A stretch of 9,893 bases of DNA. Origin: Coriobacteriia bacterium. GTDB lineage: Bacteria > Actinomycetota > Coriobacteriia > Coriobacteriales > Atopobiaceae. The translations under genes and the position numbers were made by a program. The notes under the pieces are model-generated. The model was given only the letters and a program-made list of their open reading frames with translations, was not told the origin of the DNA and ran no database searches. Shown here in pieces: positions 1 to 5,501 of this stretch (its first letter is position 1; every line of letters begins with the position of its first letter). The stretch is from contig QAKZ01000020.1 of NCBI GenBank assembly GCA_003150175.1, positions 1 to 9,893 of the forward strand. The letters are read 5' to 3'.

Positions 1-201
1 GCGGCTGTTCTCCCTGGCCTCGCTCCTCTCGCCCCTCGCCGCGCCGCAGGCGTCCTGCGCGTCGGCGTCCATCACCGCGTTCATCACCGCCTCCAGCATC
101 CTGCAGCCGAACTCGCGCAGGTCGGCGCACTCGCCGAACACCGCCATCGCCTGAGCCCTCTGCTCGACGGTGAGCTGTAGTAAATTCATGTCCTGGGCCA
201 T
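1..201 (-). CDS. IS256/Mutator-family transposase, N-terminal part (cut by window edge)
   Basis: The frame is open from an ATG at 201 down to the window edge, giving 67 residues that begin MAQDMNLLQLTVEQ. An AAGGAG ribosome site lies 6-7 bases upstream. The stretch ending DADAQDACGAARGERSEARE matches the layout of IS256-family DDE transposases, where a helical N-terminus is followed by an (L/C)GA-x-R-x-ERSE-x-R segment. The catalytic DDE core would lie beyond the edge, so I cannot tell whether the gene is intact. The enzyme would move its insertion sequence by cut-and-paste or copy-out. The family call rests on this short N-terminal motif only. The start codon is buried in an inverted repeat (195-256). 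Confidence 0.72.
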   Translation of the reverse strand, partial: MAQDMNLLQLTVEQRAQAMAVFGECADLREFGCRMLEAVMNAVMDADAQDACGAARGERSEARENSR

Positions 202-256
202 CGCGTACTCCTTTTTCTCGTCGACCTCAGCAACCGACGATTCTACGCGATGGCCC
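195..256 (-). promoter_or_regulatory. Fold-back inverted repeat over the transposase start codon
   Basis: GGGCCATCGCGTA at 195-207 is the exact reverse complement of TACGCGATGGCCC at 244-256, a perfect 13-bp repeat with a 36-base spacer. In a minus-strand transcript one arm contains the transposase AUG, and the ribosome site lies in the loop next to it. Known insertion sequences such as IS10 and IS50 use similar hairpins to block translation when transcription enters from outside the element. That role is inferred here from position. Confidence 0.6.
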
Positions 257-320
257 TTCTCTCTCAGCTTTTCTTACACCAACCTTGTGCGCGCTACCTC
301 GAAGGACAGCTGCCGCTGCG

Positions 321-382
321 CAAAACTCGCTTAGGGCTACGTCCAAGTGAACTCGGAACACAAAACTCGCTTAGGGCTACGT
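321..382 (-). repeat. Two identical 22-bp direct repeats, 40-bp period
   Basis: CAAAACTCGCTTAGGGCTAC plus GT occurs identically at 321-342 and 361-382, with unrelated 18-base sequence between. Read on the minus strand the unit starts ACGTAGCCCTAAGCG, which resembles the unit of the second cluster (ACGTGGCCCTAATCG at 522-536). The two clusters therefore look like one repeat family in opposite orientations. The unit has no internal dyad of note and encodes nothing obvious. Confidence 0.85.
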
Positions 383-480
383 ATTTTTGAGGCCTCGGGC
401 GCCCCGATGATGGGAATCGGAAGCAAAACTGCAGGTTGCTGGAGCTGATGAAGAATCGGATTCGCTTCGGCCGTCAAAAT

Positions 481-586
481 CCCGTGGCCCTAATCGAAAA
501 GTGTGCAAGATATTGCCTTTGACGTGGCCCTAATCGCAAAGTGTGTAAAGCTTTGTCTGTGACGTGGCCCCAAGCCAATAGTGTGC
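481..586 (+). repeat. Three diverged repeats, 40-bp period
   Basis: Units beginning CGTGGCCC start at 483, 523 and 563, exactly 40 bases apart. The first two share CGTGGCCCTAATCG-(A/C)-AAAGTGTG-(C/T)-AA. The third has diverged to CGTGGCCCCAAGCCAATAGTGTGCAA. Only the first 24-26 bases of each period are conserved, and the rest varies. The core (G/A)GCCCTAA-(T/G)-CG is shared, inverted, with the pair at 321-382. The last unit abuts the T-tract of the xpt terminator. Function unknown. Confidence 0.8.
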
Positions 587-623
587 AAACAAAGCGGCCC
601 GGCAGCTGTGCTGCCGGGCCGCT
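586..623 (-). terminator. Rho-independent terminator of xpt
   Basis: AGCGGCCCGGCAG (593-605) and CTGCCGGGCCGCT (611-623) form a perfect 13-bp GC-rich stem with a 5-base loop. On the minus strand it is followed by TTTGTTTG (592-585). It lies about 25 bases past the xpt stop codon, in the right orientation for an intrinsic terminator. Confidence 0.88.
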
Positions 624-647
624 CGGGGGGTGCTTCTGAAGTCGAGC

Positions 648-1226
648 TTACGCGAACTCGATGTCGCCGGTCGTCGCGTCCATGCTGTTGACGATGGCGA
701 GCGACTCGACCTGGTACCCGCGCTCGCGGAGCTGCTTGCCGCCAGGCTGGAAACCCTTCTCGATCGCGATGCCGATGCCCTCGACGACCACGCCGGCCTT
801 GTCGCAGATCTCGAGCAGGCCGTTCAGGGCGCAGCCCATTGCGAGGAAGTCGTCGAGGATGATGACGTGCTCGCCGCGCTCGAGGAAGCGCTTGGCGACG
901 ATGACCTCATAGGTGCGGCCCTTGGTGTAGCTGCGGATCTGGGTGCGGTACTGCTCGCCGTCGAGGTTCTTGGACTCGGTCTTGCGCGCGAAGACCACGG
1001 GGACGTCGCCGAAGTGACGGGAGGCGACGCAGGCGATGCCGATGCCGGAGGACTCGATGGTCAGGATCTTGTCGACTTGCTTCCCCGCGAATAGACGGGC
1101 CCACTCGGCGCCCATCTGGTCGTAGAGCGCGACGTCGCACTTGTGGTTGAGGAAGCTGTCGACCTTGAGGACGTTGCCCTCTCGAACGATTCCGTCCTTG
1201 CGAATACGGTCCTCGAGCTCCTTCAT
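648..1226 (-). CDS. xpt: Xanthine phosphoribosyltransferase
   Basis: Purine salvage enzyme of the cytoplasm: it joins xanthine to PRPP to give XMP and pyrophosphate, feeding GMP synthesis. The 192 residues closely follow the Bacillus Xpt pattern of 194 residues. Landmarks are [11 protein letters not shown] (21-31), TIESSGIG (57-64), the PRPP-binding loop [11 protein letters not shown] (121-131) and the family signature IEKGFQPGG (156-164). I chose the ATG at 1226 because GGGAGG sits 6 bases upstream. A TTG two codons earlier would extend the frame but directly abuts that ribosome site. The gene has its own candidate promoter (1279-1306) and a strong terminator (586-623), so it can be expressed alone, although a carrier gene on the same strand ends 240 bp upstream. 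No purine riboswitch of the classic type is visible. Identity is very secure. Confidence 0.96.
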   Translation of the reverse strand: MKELEDRIRKDGIVREGNVLKVDSFLNHKCDVALYDQMGAEWARLFAGKQVDKILTIESSGIGIACVASRHFGDVPVVFARKTESKNLDGEQYRTQIRSYTKGRTYEVIVAKRFLERGEHVIILDDFLAMGCALNGLLEICDKAGVVVEGIGIAIEKGFQPGGKQLRERGYQVESLAIVNSMDATTGDIEFA

Positions 1227-1274
1227 GCGCAACCTCCCAGGTGGTCTGTGCGTGGGTTTCTGAAAATGGTTGCA
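1227..1274 (-). promoter_or_regulatory. xpt leader hairpin overlapping the ribosome site
   Basis: In the predicted leader, GUGCAACC near its 5' end (complement of 1267-1274) can pair with GGUUGCGC just before the AUG (complement of 1227-1234), 8 bp with one G-U pair. The downstream arm overlaps the GGGAGG ribosome site, so folding would hinder initiation. The loop is about 32 bases. Whether this is regulatory is inference; the pairing itself is directly visible. Confidence 0.35.
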
Positions 1275-1278
1275 CTAC

Positions 1279-1306
1279 ATTATGCCGCGCAAATTGCCGT
1301 TGCCAA
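1279..1306 (-). promoter_or_regulatory. Candidate sigma-A-type promoter of xpt
   Basis: On the minus strand, TTGGCA (1306-1301) and CATAAT (1284-1279) are separated by 16 bases, each one mismatch from the -35 and -10 consensus. Transcription would start near 1271-1272, giving a leader of about 45 bases before the xpt AUG at 1226. No better pair is apparent in the 240-bp gap. Confidence 0.5.
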
Positions 1307-1319
1307 CCCGAAAAGTGCC

Positions 1320-1403
1320 GTTCGCCGACAATTTATACAGCATTCGTTGGATTGGCGTTATATGCAAGCGAGTCCAACGCAGGTTGGCGCACGCATGGCG
1401 AAC
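1320..1403. repeat. Nested inverted repeats upstream of xpt
   Basis: Two 7-bp perfect inverted repeats are nested almost concentrically: GTTCGCC (1320-1326) with GGCGAAC (1397-1403), and inside it CGTTGGA (1345-1351) with TCCAACG (1373-1379). The side gaps are 18 and 17 bases and the central loop is 21 bases. On the minus strand a small hairpin CCAAC-CTGC-GTTGG would compete with the inner helix. It lies just upstream of the xpt promoter. It could be operator dyads, or the 3' untranslated structure of the carrier mRNA. Confidence 0.4.
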
Positions 1404-1466
1404 AACTCATCCCCCTTCGGGTATATGCGATTATGCCATCGGGCTAATGCTGCGTACGCTGAGCGC

Positions 1467-2417
1467 TCACACCAACCCGTGCGACTTGAGCAGCCAGAGC
1501 CAGAAGGTGATGGTCACCGACGAGAGCAACGTCGTGAGCATGACGACGCTCGAGTTGACGTCCCCCTCATAGCCCATGCTGCGCGCCATGACGTATCCGC
1601 TGACGGTCGAGGGCAGCCCGAGCATCATCATGACGGCGACGAGCTTCTGTCCAGTGAAGCCGAGCGCGAGCGCCAAGGGGAGGAACACGAGCTCCAGCCC
1701 CACGAGCTTGATGGCGCTCGAGATCACGGACGGCGTCCCGACGGCGAATGCGCGGCGGAAGCTGAACGAAGCGCCGAGCGCGATGAGGCCGAGCGGCGTG
1801 GCGATCGCGCCCACGTCGTGGGCGGCGGTGCCGAGGACGGCCGGCATGGGGATGCGCAGCAGCGCCCACGCGACGCCGGCGACGATGCCCAGGATGATGG
1901 GGTTCGTGGCGATTCCCTTGAGGGTTTGCCGTATGAGCTCGGGGCTCACGCCGCGGGTCTCTTTGCCCGGACGCATGAGCTCGAGGATGATGACCGCGCT
2001 CACGTTGTAGATGGGGACGGCGCCGATGACCATGAGGGGAGCGACGCCGGCCTCCCCGTAGATGCTCTGGAGGAACGCGATGCCGAGGAAGGCCGCGCCG
2101 GAGCGGTAGGAGGCCTGGATGAACTCGCCGCGCCATGGCTGACGCCCGAACGCGCGCGAGACGAGCCAGCACAGCACGATGCTGGCGAGCGTGGCTGCGG
2201 CGCAGAATGCGACGAAGCCACCGTCCCATGCTGCGGCGATGTCCATCTGGTATAGGTCATCGAAGAGGACGAGCGGCAGGCAGATCTTGAAGACGAACGA
2301 GTTCGCGGCGTCGGCGAAGGCCTGCGTGACGATGCCGACGCGCCGCAGGAAGTAGCCCAGCATCATCATGAGGAAGATGGGCAGCGTCGCGTTCAGGCTG
2401 AATACGAGGTCTTCCAT
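1467..2417 (-). CDS. AEC-family (auxin efflux carrier type) transporter
   Basis: A 316-residue integral membrane protein of the AEC family, secondary carriers that in bacteria move small organic acids such as malate or act as permeases of unknown substrate. About ten hydrophobic segments are visible (roughly 7-27, 40-58, 67-88, 105-120, 124-148, 168-189, 202-220, 230-255, 258-277 and 290-310), in line with two inverted five-helix repeats. TNPIILG (171-177) opens the second half, and a conserved-looking LGLPSTVSGYVMA (266-278) lies near the C-terminus. The start is one base after the stop of the upstream HAD gene (TAG-C-ATG) with no strong ribosome site of its own, so translation is probably coupled. 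Family is secure; substrate cannot be read from the sequence. An organic or keto acid is possible, and nothing nearby settles it. Confidence 0.9.
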   Translation of the reverse strand: MEDLVFSLNATLPIFLMMMLGYFLRRVGIVTQAFADAANSFVFKICLPLVLFDDLYQMDIAAAWDGGFVAFCAAATLASIVLCWLVSRAFGRQPWRGEFIQASYRSGAAFLGIAFLQSIYGEAGVAPLMVIGAVPIYNVSAVIILELMRPGKETRGVSPELIRQTLKGIATNPIILGIVAGVAWALLRIPMPAVLGTAAHDVGAIATPLGLIALGASFSFRRAFAVGTPSVISSAIKLVGLELVFLPLALALGFTGQKLVAVMMMLGLPSTVSGYVMARSMGYEGDVNSSVVMLTTLLSSVTITFWLWLLKSHGLV

Positions 2418-2418
2418 G

Positions 2419-3375
2419 CTAGGCGGACGCTTCTGGCGCGGAGATGCCGAGGCGCGGCTCGAGCCAGGTCGCCACGCCGTCTTCCCAGACGGTGTCGGTC
2501 TGGTCGTCTGCGGCCGCCTTGACCTCGGCGGTCGCGTTGCCCATCGCGACGAAGGTGATGCCGCGACCGCACATGCTGAGGTCGTTCCCGGAGTCGCCGA
2601 ACGCGACGGCGCGGGAGGGGACGATGCCCAGGCGGCGGCAGAGCTCGACGAGGGCCGCGCCCTTGGACGCGGCGGAGCTCGTGAACTCAGGCGTCTTTGC
2701 GTCCATGCGCGCGATGCCGATTCCGCCGAGCTCGGTCAGCTTGGCGATGAGCTTATCGGCGGACTCGCTGGAGGGCATGGTGCAGTCGACCTTGTCGAGC
2801 TGCTGGGTAGGGCGCGCGAGGAAGGCGTCGAGCATCGAGTCCACGCCGGATCCGCTGAAGAGGCTGAGGACGGCGTCGATGGGGTTGCCACGGCCCTCAT
2901 TGGAGGCGGGGGAGCCGCTGCGGGCAGCAGCGTCGTCGGTCTTCGCGTCGCGCTCGGCAAGGTCCTGGGCGATCTTCTCGCAGTGGCGCTTCTCCATGAG
3001 GGACTCGACGTCGGTATGGATGCTGCCGGTGCCGCCGTACTCGGTGATCAGGGCGAGGAGCTTCTCGGCGAGGGGCCGCGGGATGCTGTGGCTGAAGTCG
3101 AGGTCGCTGCGGCGGGTTCCGACGACGCGCGCGCCGTTGCAGGTGATGGCGTAGTCGAGCCACGGCGCCTCGGGGATCTGCTCGCCGATCATCCACAGCG
3201 GGCGGCCGGATGCGACGGCAACGAGCGCGCCGGAGTCGTGGGCCGCCTGGAACGCGGCGTAGACGCGTGGCGAGACCAACTGGTTGTTCGGTGAGGCGAA
3301 GACGGTCCCATCGAGGTCGAAGGCGATGAGGTCGAAGGGACGGCTGCTCTCGGGCGCGGCGTCGTTTGCGGGCAC
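2419..3375 (-). CDS. Cof-type HAD-IIB family phosphatase
   Basis: A cytoplasmic phosphohydrolase of 318 residues, slightly longer than the 260-290 typical of the Cof/YidA group. All four HAD motifs are visible: motif I DLDGT (20-24; D20 nucleophile, D22 acid/base), motif II SGR (56-58), motif III Lys238 in SSAASKGAAL, and motif IV GDSGND (260-265), followed by MGNA (278-281), typical of Cof proteins. The cap lies at about residues 85-225. It contains a low-complexity, probably disordered stretch (about 141-164) that accounts for the extra length. The start is GTG at 3375, preceded by AGGAG five bases away; no better ATG exists near the DLDGT motif. Family members dephosphorylate sugar phosphates, FMN or PLP, so the substrate is unknown. 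It is the first gene of a two-gene unit with the AEC carrier. Confidence 0.92.
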   Translation of the reverse strand: MPANDAAPESSRPFDLIAFDLDGTVFASPNNQLVSPRVYAAFQAAHDSGALVAVASGRPLWMIGEQIPEAPWLDYAITCNGARVVGTRRSDLDFSHSIPRPLAEKLLALITEYGGTGSIHTDVESLMEKRHCEKIAQDLAERDAKTDDAAARSGSPASNEGRGNPIDAVLSLFSGSGVDSMLDAFLARPTQQLDKVDCTMPSSESADKLIAKLTELGGIGIARMDAKTPEFTSSAASKGAALVELCRRLGIVPSRAVAFGDSGNDLSMCGRGITFVAMGNATAEVKAAADDQTDTVWEDGVATWLEPRLGISAPEASA

Positions 3376-3685
3376 GGTGACTCCTAACTTGCTTGTTTAC
3401 CGCGCTCGATTATGACTGAACGGCCTGGGTGGGTCTCTGTAAAGGTTCTGTAGCGAAATAATCGACGCATATGGGGAGGGGGAGCGGGGTTCTTTGTATA
3501 GGAGCGGCTACTTGCTTGGCGGGGTGCTCTGACGGTGCGCGCCGGCGACGTTGCGCGGTCTCCTCCACCCTTTAATGATGTTCGCACCCGGATGGACCGC
3601 ATGCGGGGCCTCTGAAGGGCTCCATGTGGTCCATCCGGGTGCGAACATCGGAAGAGAGGCGATTACGAGCGAGCCGACGTCGCCT
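3376..3685. other. Intergenic stretch upstream of the HAD gene
   Basis: About 310 bp without a credible gene. The right part holds the long inverted repeat at 3577-3649. The left part is the HAD leader, with an AGGAG ribosome site (minus strand, complement of 3381-3385), a possible -10 CATAAT (complement of 3408-3413) lacking a clear -35, and an 8-bp inverted pair TCGATTAT (3406-3413) / ATAATCGA (3458-3465) that might be an operator. Short open frames here run through the inverted repeat and look accidental. Confidence 0.4.
3577..3649. repeat. 22-bp perfect inverted repeat (27-bp stem with one G-U)
   Basis: GATGTTCGCACCCGGATGGA plus CC at 3577-3598 is the exact reverse complement of 3628-3649. 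Pairing continues inward through 3599-3603 with 3623-3627, with one G-U, giving a 27-bp stem around a 19-base loop. It lies 37 bp past the stop codon of the hydroxyacid dehydrogenase. Neither strand has a T-tract after it (ATTAAAGGG on minus, GGAAGAGAGG on plus), so it is not a standard intrinsic terminator. It could be a MITE-like or REP-like intergenic element, or an mRNA 3'-end stabiliser. Confidence 0.85.
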
Positions 3686-4621
3686 CTACAGCTCCACGCG
3701 GCTGCGGAAGTCCCCTGTGCCTTGGAGCGCGCGGATGTTGTGCGCGGCGATGCGCACGATGTTGTCGAGCGTCGCGGGTAGGTGGTAGAAACCGCTGATG
3801 TGGGGCGTGAGCAGGAGGTTCGGCGCGTCCCAGAGCGCGTCGCCTGCGGACAAGGGCTCGGGTGTGCAGACGTCGATCGCGGCGCCCGCAAGGTGGCCCG
3901 ACTCGAGCGCGGAGATGAGCGCGGGCTGGTCGACGAGGTCCCCGCGCCCGGCGTTGCCGAAGTACGCCCCCGGCTTCATCGCAGCAAAGAAGCCCGCATC
4001 GGCGATCCCGCGCGTGGCGGGCGTGCTCGGCAGGACCGATGCCACGATGTCTGCATGCGGCAATAGCGCGGGCAGATCGTCCATTGTGGCCATCCGCTCG
4101 AACGGGGCCTGGGCTGTAACCGCGTGCCGGCGCACGCCGGTGACGCGCGAGCCGACTGCCGAGAAGAGCGCAGCCAGGTGCGTGCCGATGTCTCCCGCGC
4201 CGAGCACGAGCACGTTCGCTCCGGCGGGCGTCGCAACCTCGCCGAGGTCGTCCCATTGGTGGCTATGCTGCAGGTCGCGGTAGCCGGGGAGCTTCTTCAT
4301 GACGGCGAGGATCTCTGCAAAGAGGTGCTCCGAGACCGCCTGGCCGTAGGCGCCCGTTGCGCAGCAGAGCACGGCGCCTGCAGGCAGCGCGCCCGGGGCC
4401 GCGTATTTGTCGTATCCCGCGGAGTTCAACTGAATAAGCTGCAGGTGGGAAGCGGTGTGCAGCCGCGCGGCGGGGAGGTTGCCCACGATAACGTCGGCGG
4501 AGGCGACCTGTTTGTCCGTCGCGGCCTCGATGCTCGAGTACGCGAACTCCGCGTCCGGCGCAGCGCCCTCGAGCTCGGCTTTGTGCTTCTTGCTCGCCGG
4601 AATCAGTACCAGGATGTTCAT
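3686..4621 (-). CDS. NAD(P)-dependent D-2-hydroxyacid dehydrogenase
   Basis: A 311-residue cytoplasmic oxidoreductase that interconverts 2-keto acids and D-2-hydroxyacids. The Rossmann motif GAGDIG is at 141-146. The catalytic triad of the family is complete: Arg226 in GNAGRGDLVD, Glu255 in CTPEPL and His274 in TPHISG. The second Rossmann strand ends GVRRHA with Arg164-Arg165 where NAD-dependent members carry an Asp, which suggests NADP(H) preference, as in the glyoxylate/hydroxypyruvate reductases. I start it at the ATG at 4621 (MNILVLIP), preceded by AAAGGAG at 6 bases; the open frame reaches 4678 but that extension has no ribosome site. It faces the toxin-antitoxin genes across a 125-bp AT-rich region. 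Family is secure; the physiological keto acid is unknown. Confidence 0.92.
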   Translation of the reverse strand: MNILVLIPASKKHKAELEGAAPDAEFAYSSIEAATDKQVASADVIVGNLPAARLHTASHLQLIQLNSAGYDKYAAPGALPAGAVLCCATGAYGQAVSEHLFAEILAVMKKLPGYRDLQHSHQWDDLGEVATPAGANVLVLGAGDIGTHLAALFSAVGSRVTGVRRHAVTAQAPFERMATMDDLPALLPHADIVASVLPSTPATRGIADAGFFAAMKPGAYFGNAGRGDLVDQPALISALESGHLAGAAIDVCTPEPLSAGDALWDAPNLLLTPHISGFYHLPATLDNIVRIAAHNIRALQGTGDFRSRVEL

Positions 4622-4686
4622 TTGCGGCTCCTTTAGCCCTCTGTTGTTCGTGGAATAAATATTACACCTAGAACACACGTACCTAT

Positions 4687-4748
4687 GATAGTATTTACCT
4701 GTGACGATAATAGTAATGCTTGACGATATTACTGCGAGGCGATACTAT
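4687..4748 (+). promoter_or_regulatory. higBA promoter/operator region
   Basis: TTGACG (4720-4725) and TACTAT (4743-4748) are spaced 17 bases, a good sigma-A-type promoter. Two inverted pairs overlap it: AGTAAT (4712-4717) with ATTACT (4728-4733), which straddles the -35, and ATAGTAT (4688-4694) with ATACTAT (4742-4748), which covers the -10. HigA antitoxins typically bind such AT-rich dyads to repress their own operon. The -10 overlaps the ATG proposed as the higB start, which is problematic for that start. Confidence 0.45.
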
Positions 4749-5025
4749 GATTACGAGTTATAGGAACACCGTGACGTATAACCTCGCCCACGGCATCAGG
4801 GTGCCTGCGTTTGCAGCGTTCGAGAGGATCGCCCTCCGCAAGATCAGGCAGCTCCAAGTTTCTGCGAGCCTCGACGACCTGAGAGTTCCTCCCGGAAACC
4901 ACCTCGAGGCGTTGAAGGGCGATCGAGCGGGGCAATACAGCATCCGCATTACTAGTCAGTACCGCCTTTGCTTCGAGTGGAGCGACGGCGTCGCGGACAA
5001 TGTCGAGATAGTCGACTATCACTAG
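4747..5025 (+). CDS. higB: HigB-type toxin (RelE/ParE superfamily)
   Basis: A 92-residue basic protein of the HigB family, ribosome-dependent mRNA endonucleases of type II toxin-antitoxin modules. The family pattern is clear: an N-terminal MITSYRN, then LRKIRQL (30-36), the block LDDLRVPPGNHLEALKGDR (42-60), QYSIRI (63-68) and YRLCFEW (72-78), ending NVEIVDYH. The length matches the family's usual 90-93. The ATG at 4747 fits the conserved N-terminus and has GAGG 8 bases upstream, although it overlaps a candidate -10 box. A GTG at 4771 with AGGA upstream would give an 84-residue version. The antitoxin starts 12 bases downstream in the usual HigBA order (toxin first). Confidence 0.93.
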   Translation: MITSYRNTVTYNLAHGIRVPAFAAFERIALRKIRQLQVSASLDDLRVPPGNHLEALKGDRAGQYSIRITSQYRLCFEWSDGVADNVEIVDYH

Positions 5026-5037
5026 TTGGAGGCGCTC

Positions 5038-5343
5038 ATGGACTTTCAGATTGCTCCCGTCACACCGGGGGAGCTGCTCAAGGAGGAGTTCCTGGAGCCT
5101 ATGGGGATCTCGCAGTACCGCCTTGCCAAAGAGACGGGTATCCCCGCTCAGCGCATAGGCCAGATTGTGCTCGGCAAGCGTCGCGTGACCGCGGACACCG
5201 ACCTGAGGCTCTGCAAGTTTTTTGGGCTCACCGACGGGTATTGGATGCGGGCGCAGGTGGCCTACGACACCGAGGTCGAGAAGCGCCGCCTCGCGCCGGA
5301 GCTCGCGAAGATTCGCCCTTGGAACAAGGTCGCGGCTCTTTAG
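5038..5343 (+). CDS. higA: HigA-type antitoxin (XRE-family DNA-binding protein)
   Basis: A 101-residue antitoxin that neutralises HigB and represses the operon. The family opening PVTPGELLKEEFLEPMGISQ (7-26) is followed by an XRE helix-turn-helix (about 25-44, YRLAKETGIPAQRIGQIV) and the typical GKRRVTADTDLRLCKFFG (46-63). The Trp in DGYWMRAQVAYD (66-77) sits where HigA proteins have F/YW. The start is ATG 5038, with GGAGG five bases upstream; an upstream in-frame TTG at 5026 overlaps the ribosome site. It is preceded by the higB stop at 5025 and is co-transcribed with it. Confidence 0.94.
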   Translation: MDFQIAPVTPGELLKEEFLEPMGISQYRLAKETGIPAQRIGQIVLGKRRVTADTDLRLCKFFGLTDGYWMRAQVAYDTEVEKRRLAPELAKIRPWNKVAAL

Positions 5344-5501
5344 CTGTTCTTCTGCGTTGCGCAGAGAAGCGCGCGAGGCACACGGAGACGGCGCTGGCGT
5401 AGCGCTGTCCTGCGGCCTTCCGCCACGGAATCCGCATCGGGCTCGGGCATGATGGAGGACGACCGAACGAACCGAACCGCATCGACGGAAGGCACCGCCC
5501 T

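Larger units (their letters stand above)
202..647. other. Non-coding stretch between the transposase and xpt
   Basis: About 450 bp without a credible gene. It holds the upstream end of the insertion sequence (the exact boundary is not identifiable; GGTGTAAG on the minus strand near 273-280 could be close to the tip). It also holds two clusters of a short repeat with 40-bp period (321-382 and 481-586) and the xpt terminator (586-623). Between the clusters, 383-480 contains a partial echo of the first repeat (CAAAACTGCAGG at 425-436) and nothing else I recognise. Confidence 0.5.

Noticed and set aside
321..586. CRISPR array
   Set aside because: Units are 22-26 bp with 14-18 bp gaps, only two or three copies per cluster, in opposite orientations, and with no cas genes nearby. 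Normal spacers are longer.
1227..1466. Guanine/xanthine riboswitch before xpt
   Set aside because: There are scattered look-alikes (CATAATCGC and ATATAC near 1418-1440, minus strand) but not the conserved junction sequences or the paired stems in the right order.
1143..2255. Open frame of 370 codons on the plus strand
   Set aside because: It is antisense to xpt and the AEC carrier and rich in Asp, Glu, Arg and His, as expected from the complement of GC-rich codons. It has no ribosome site and no recognisable domain.
2368..3294. Open frame of 308 codons on the plus strand
   Set aside because: Antisense to the HAD gene, whose four catalytic motifs are intact on the minus strand.
3384..3602. 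Small minus-strand gene of 72 codons
   Set aside because: It starts inside the long inverted repeat, has no ribosome site, and its sequence is Arg/Ser/Thr/Pro-rich with no family resemblance.
5349..5368. Terminator after higA
   Set aside because: TCTGCG-TTG-CGCAGA can form a small hairpin just past the stop, but there is no T-tract and the stem is short with a bulge further out.
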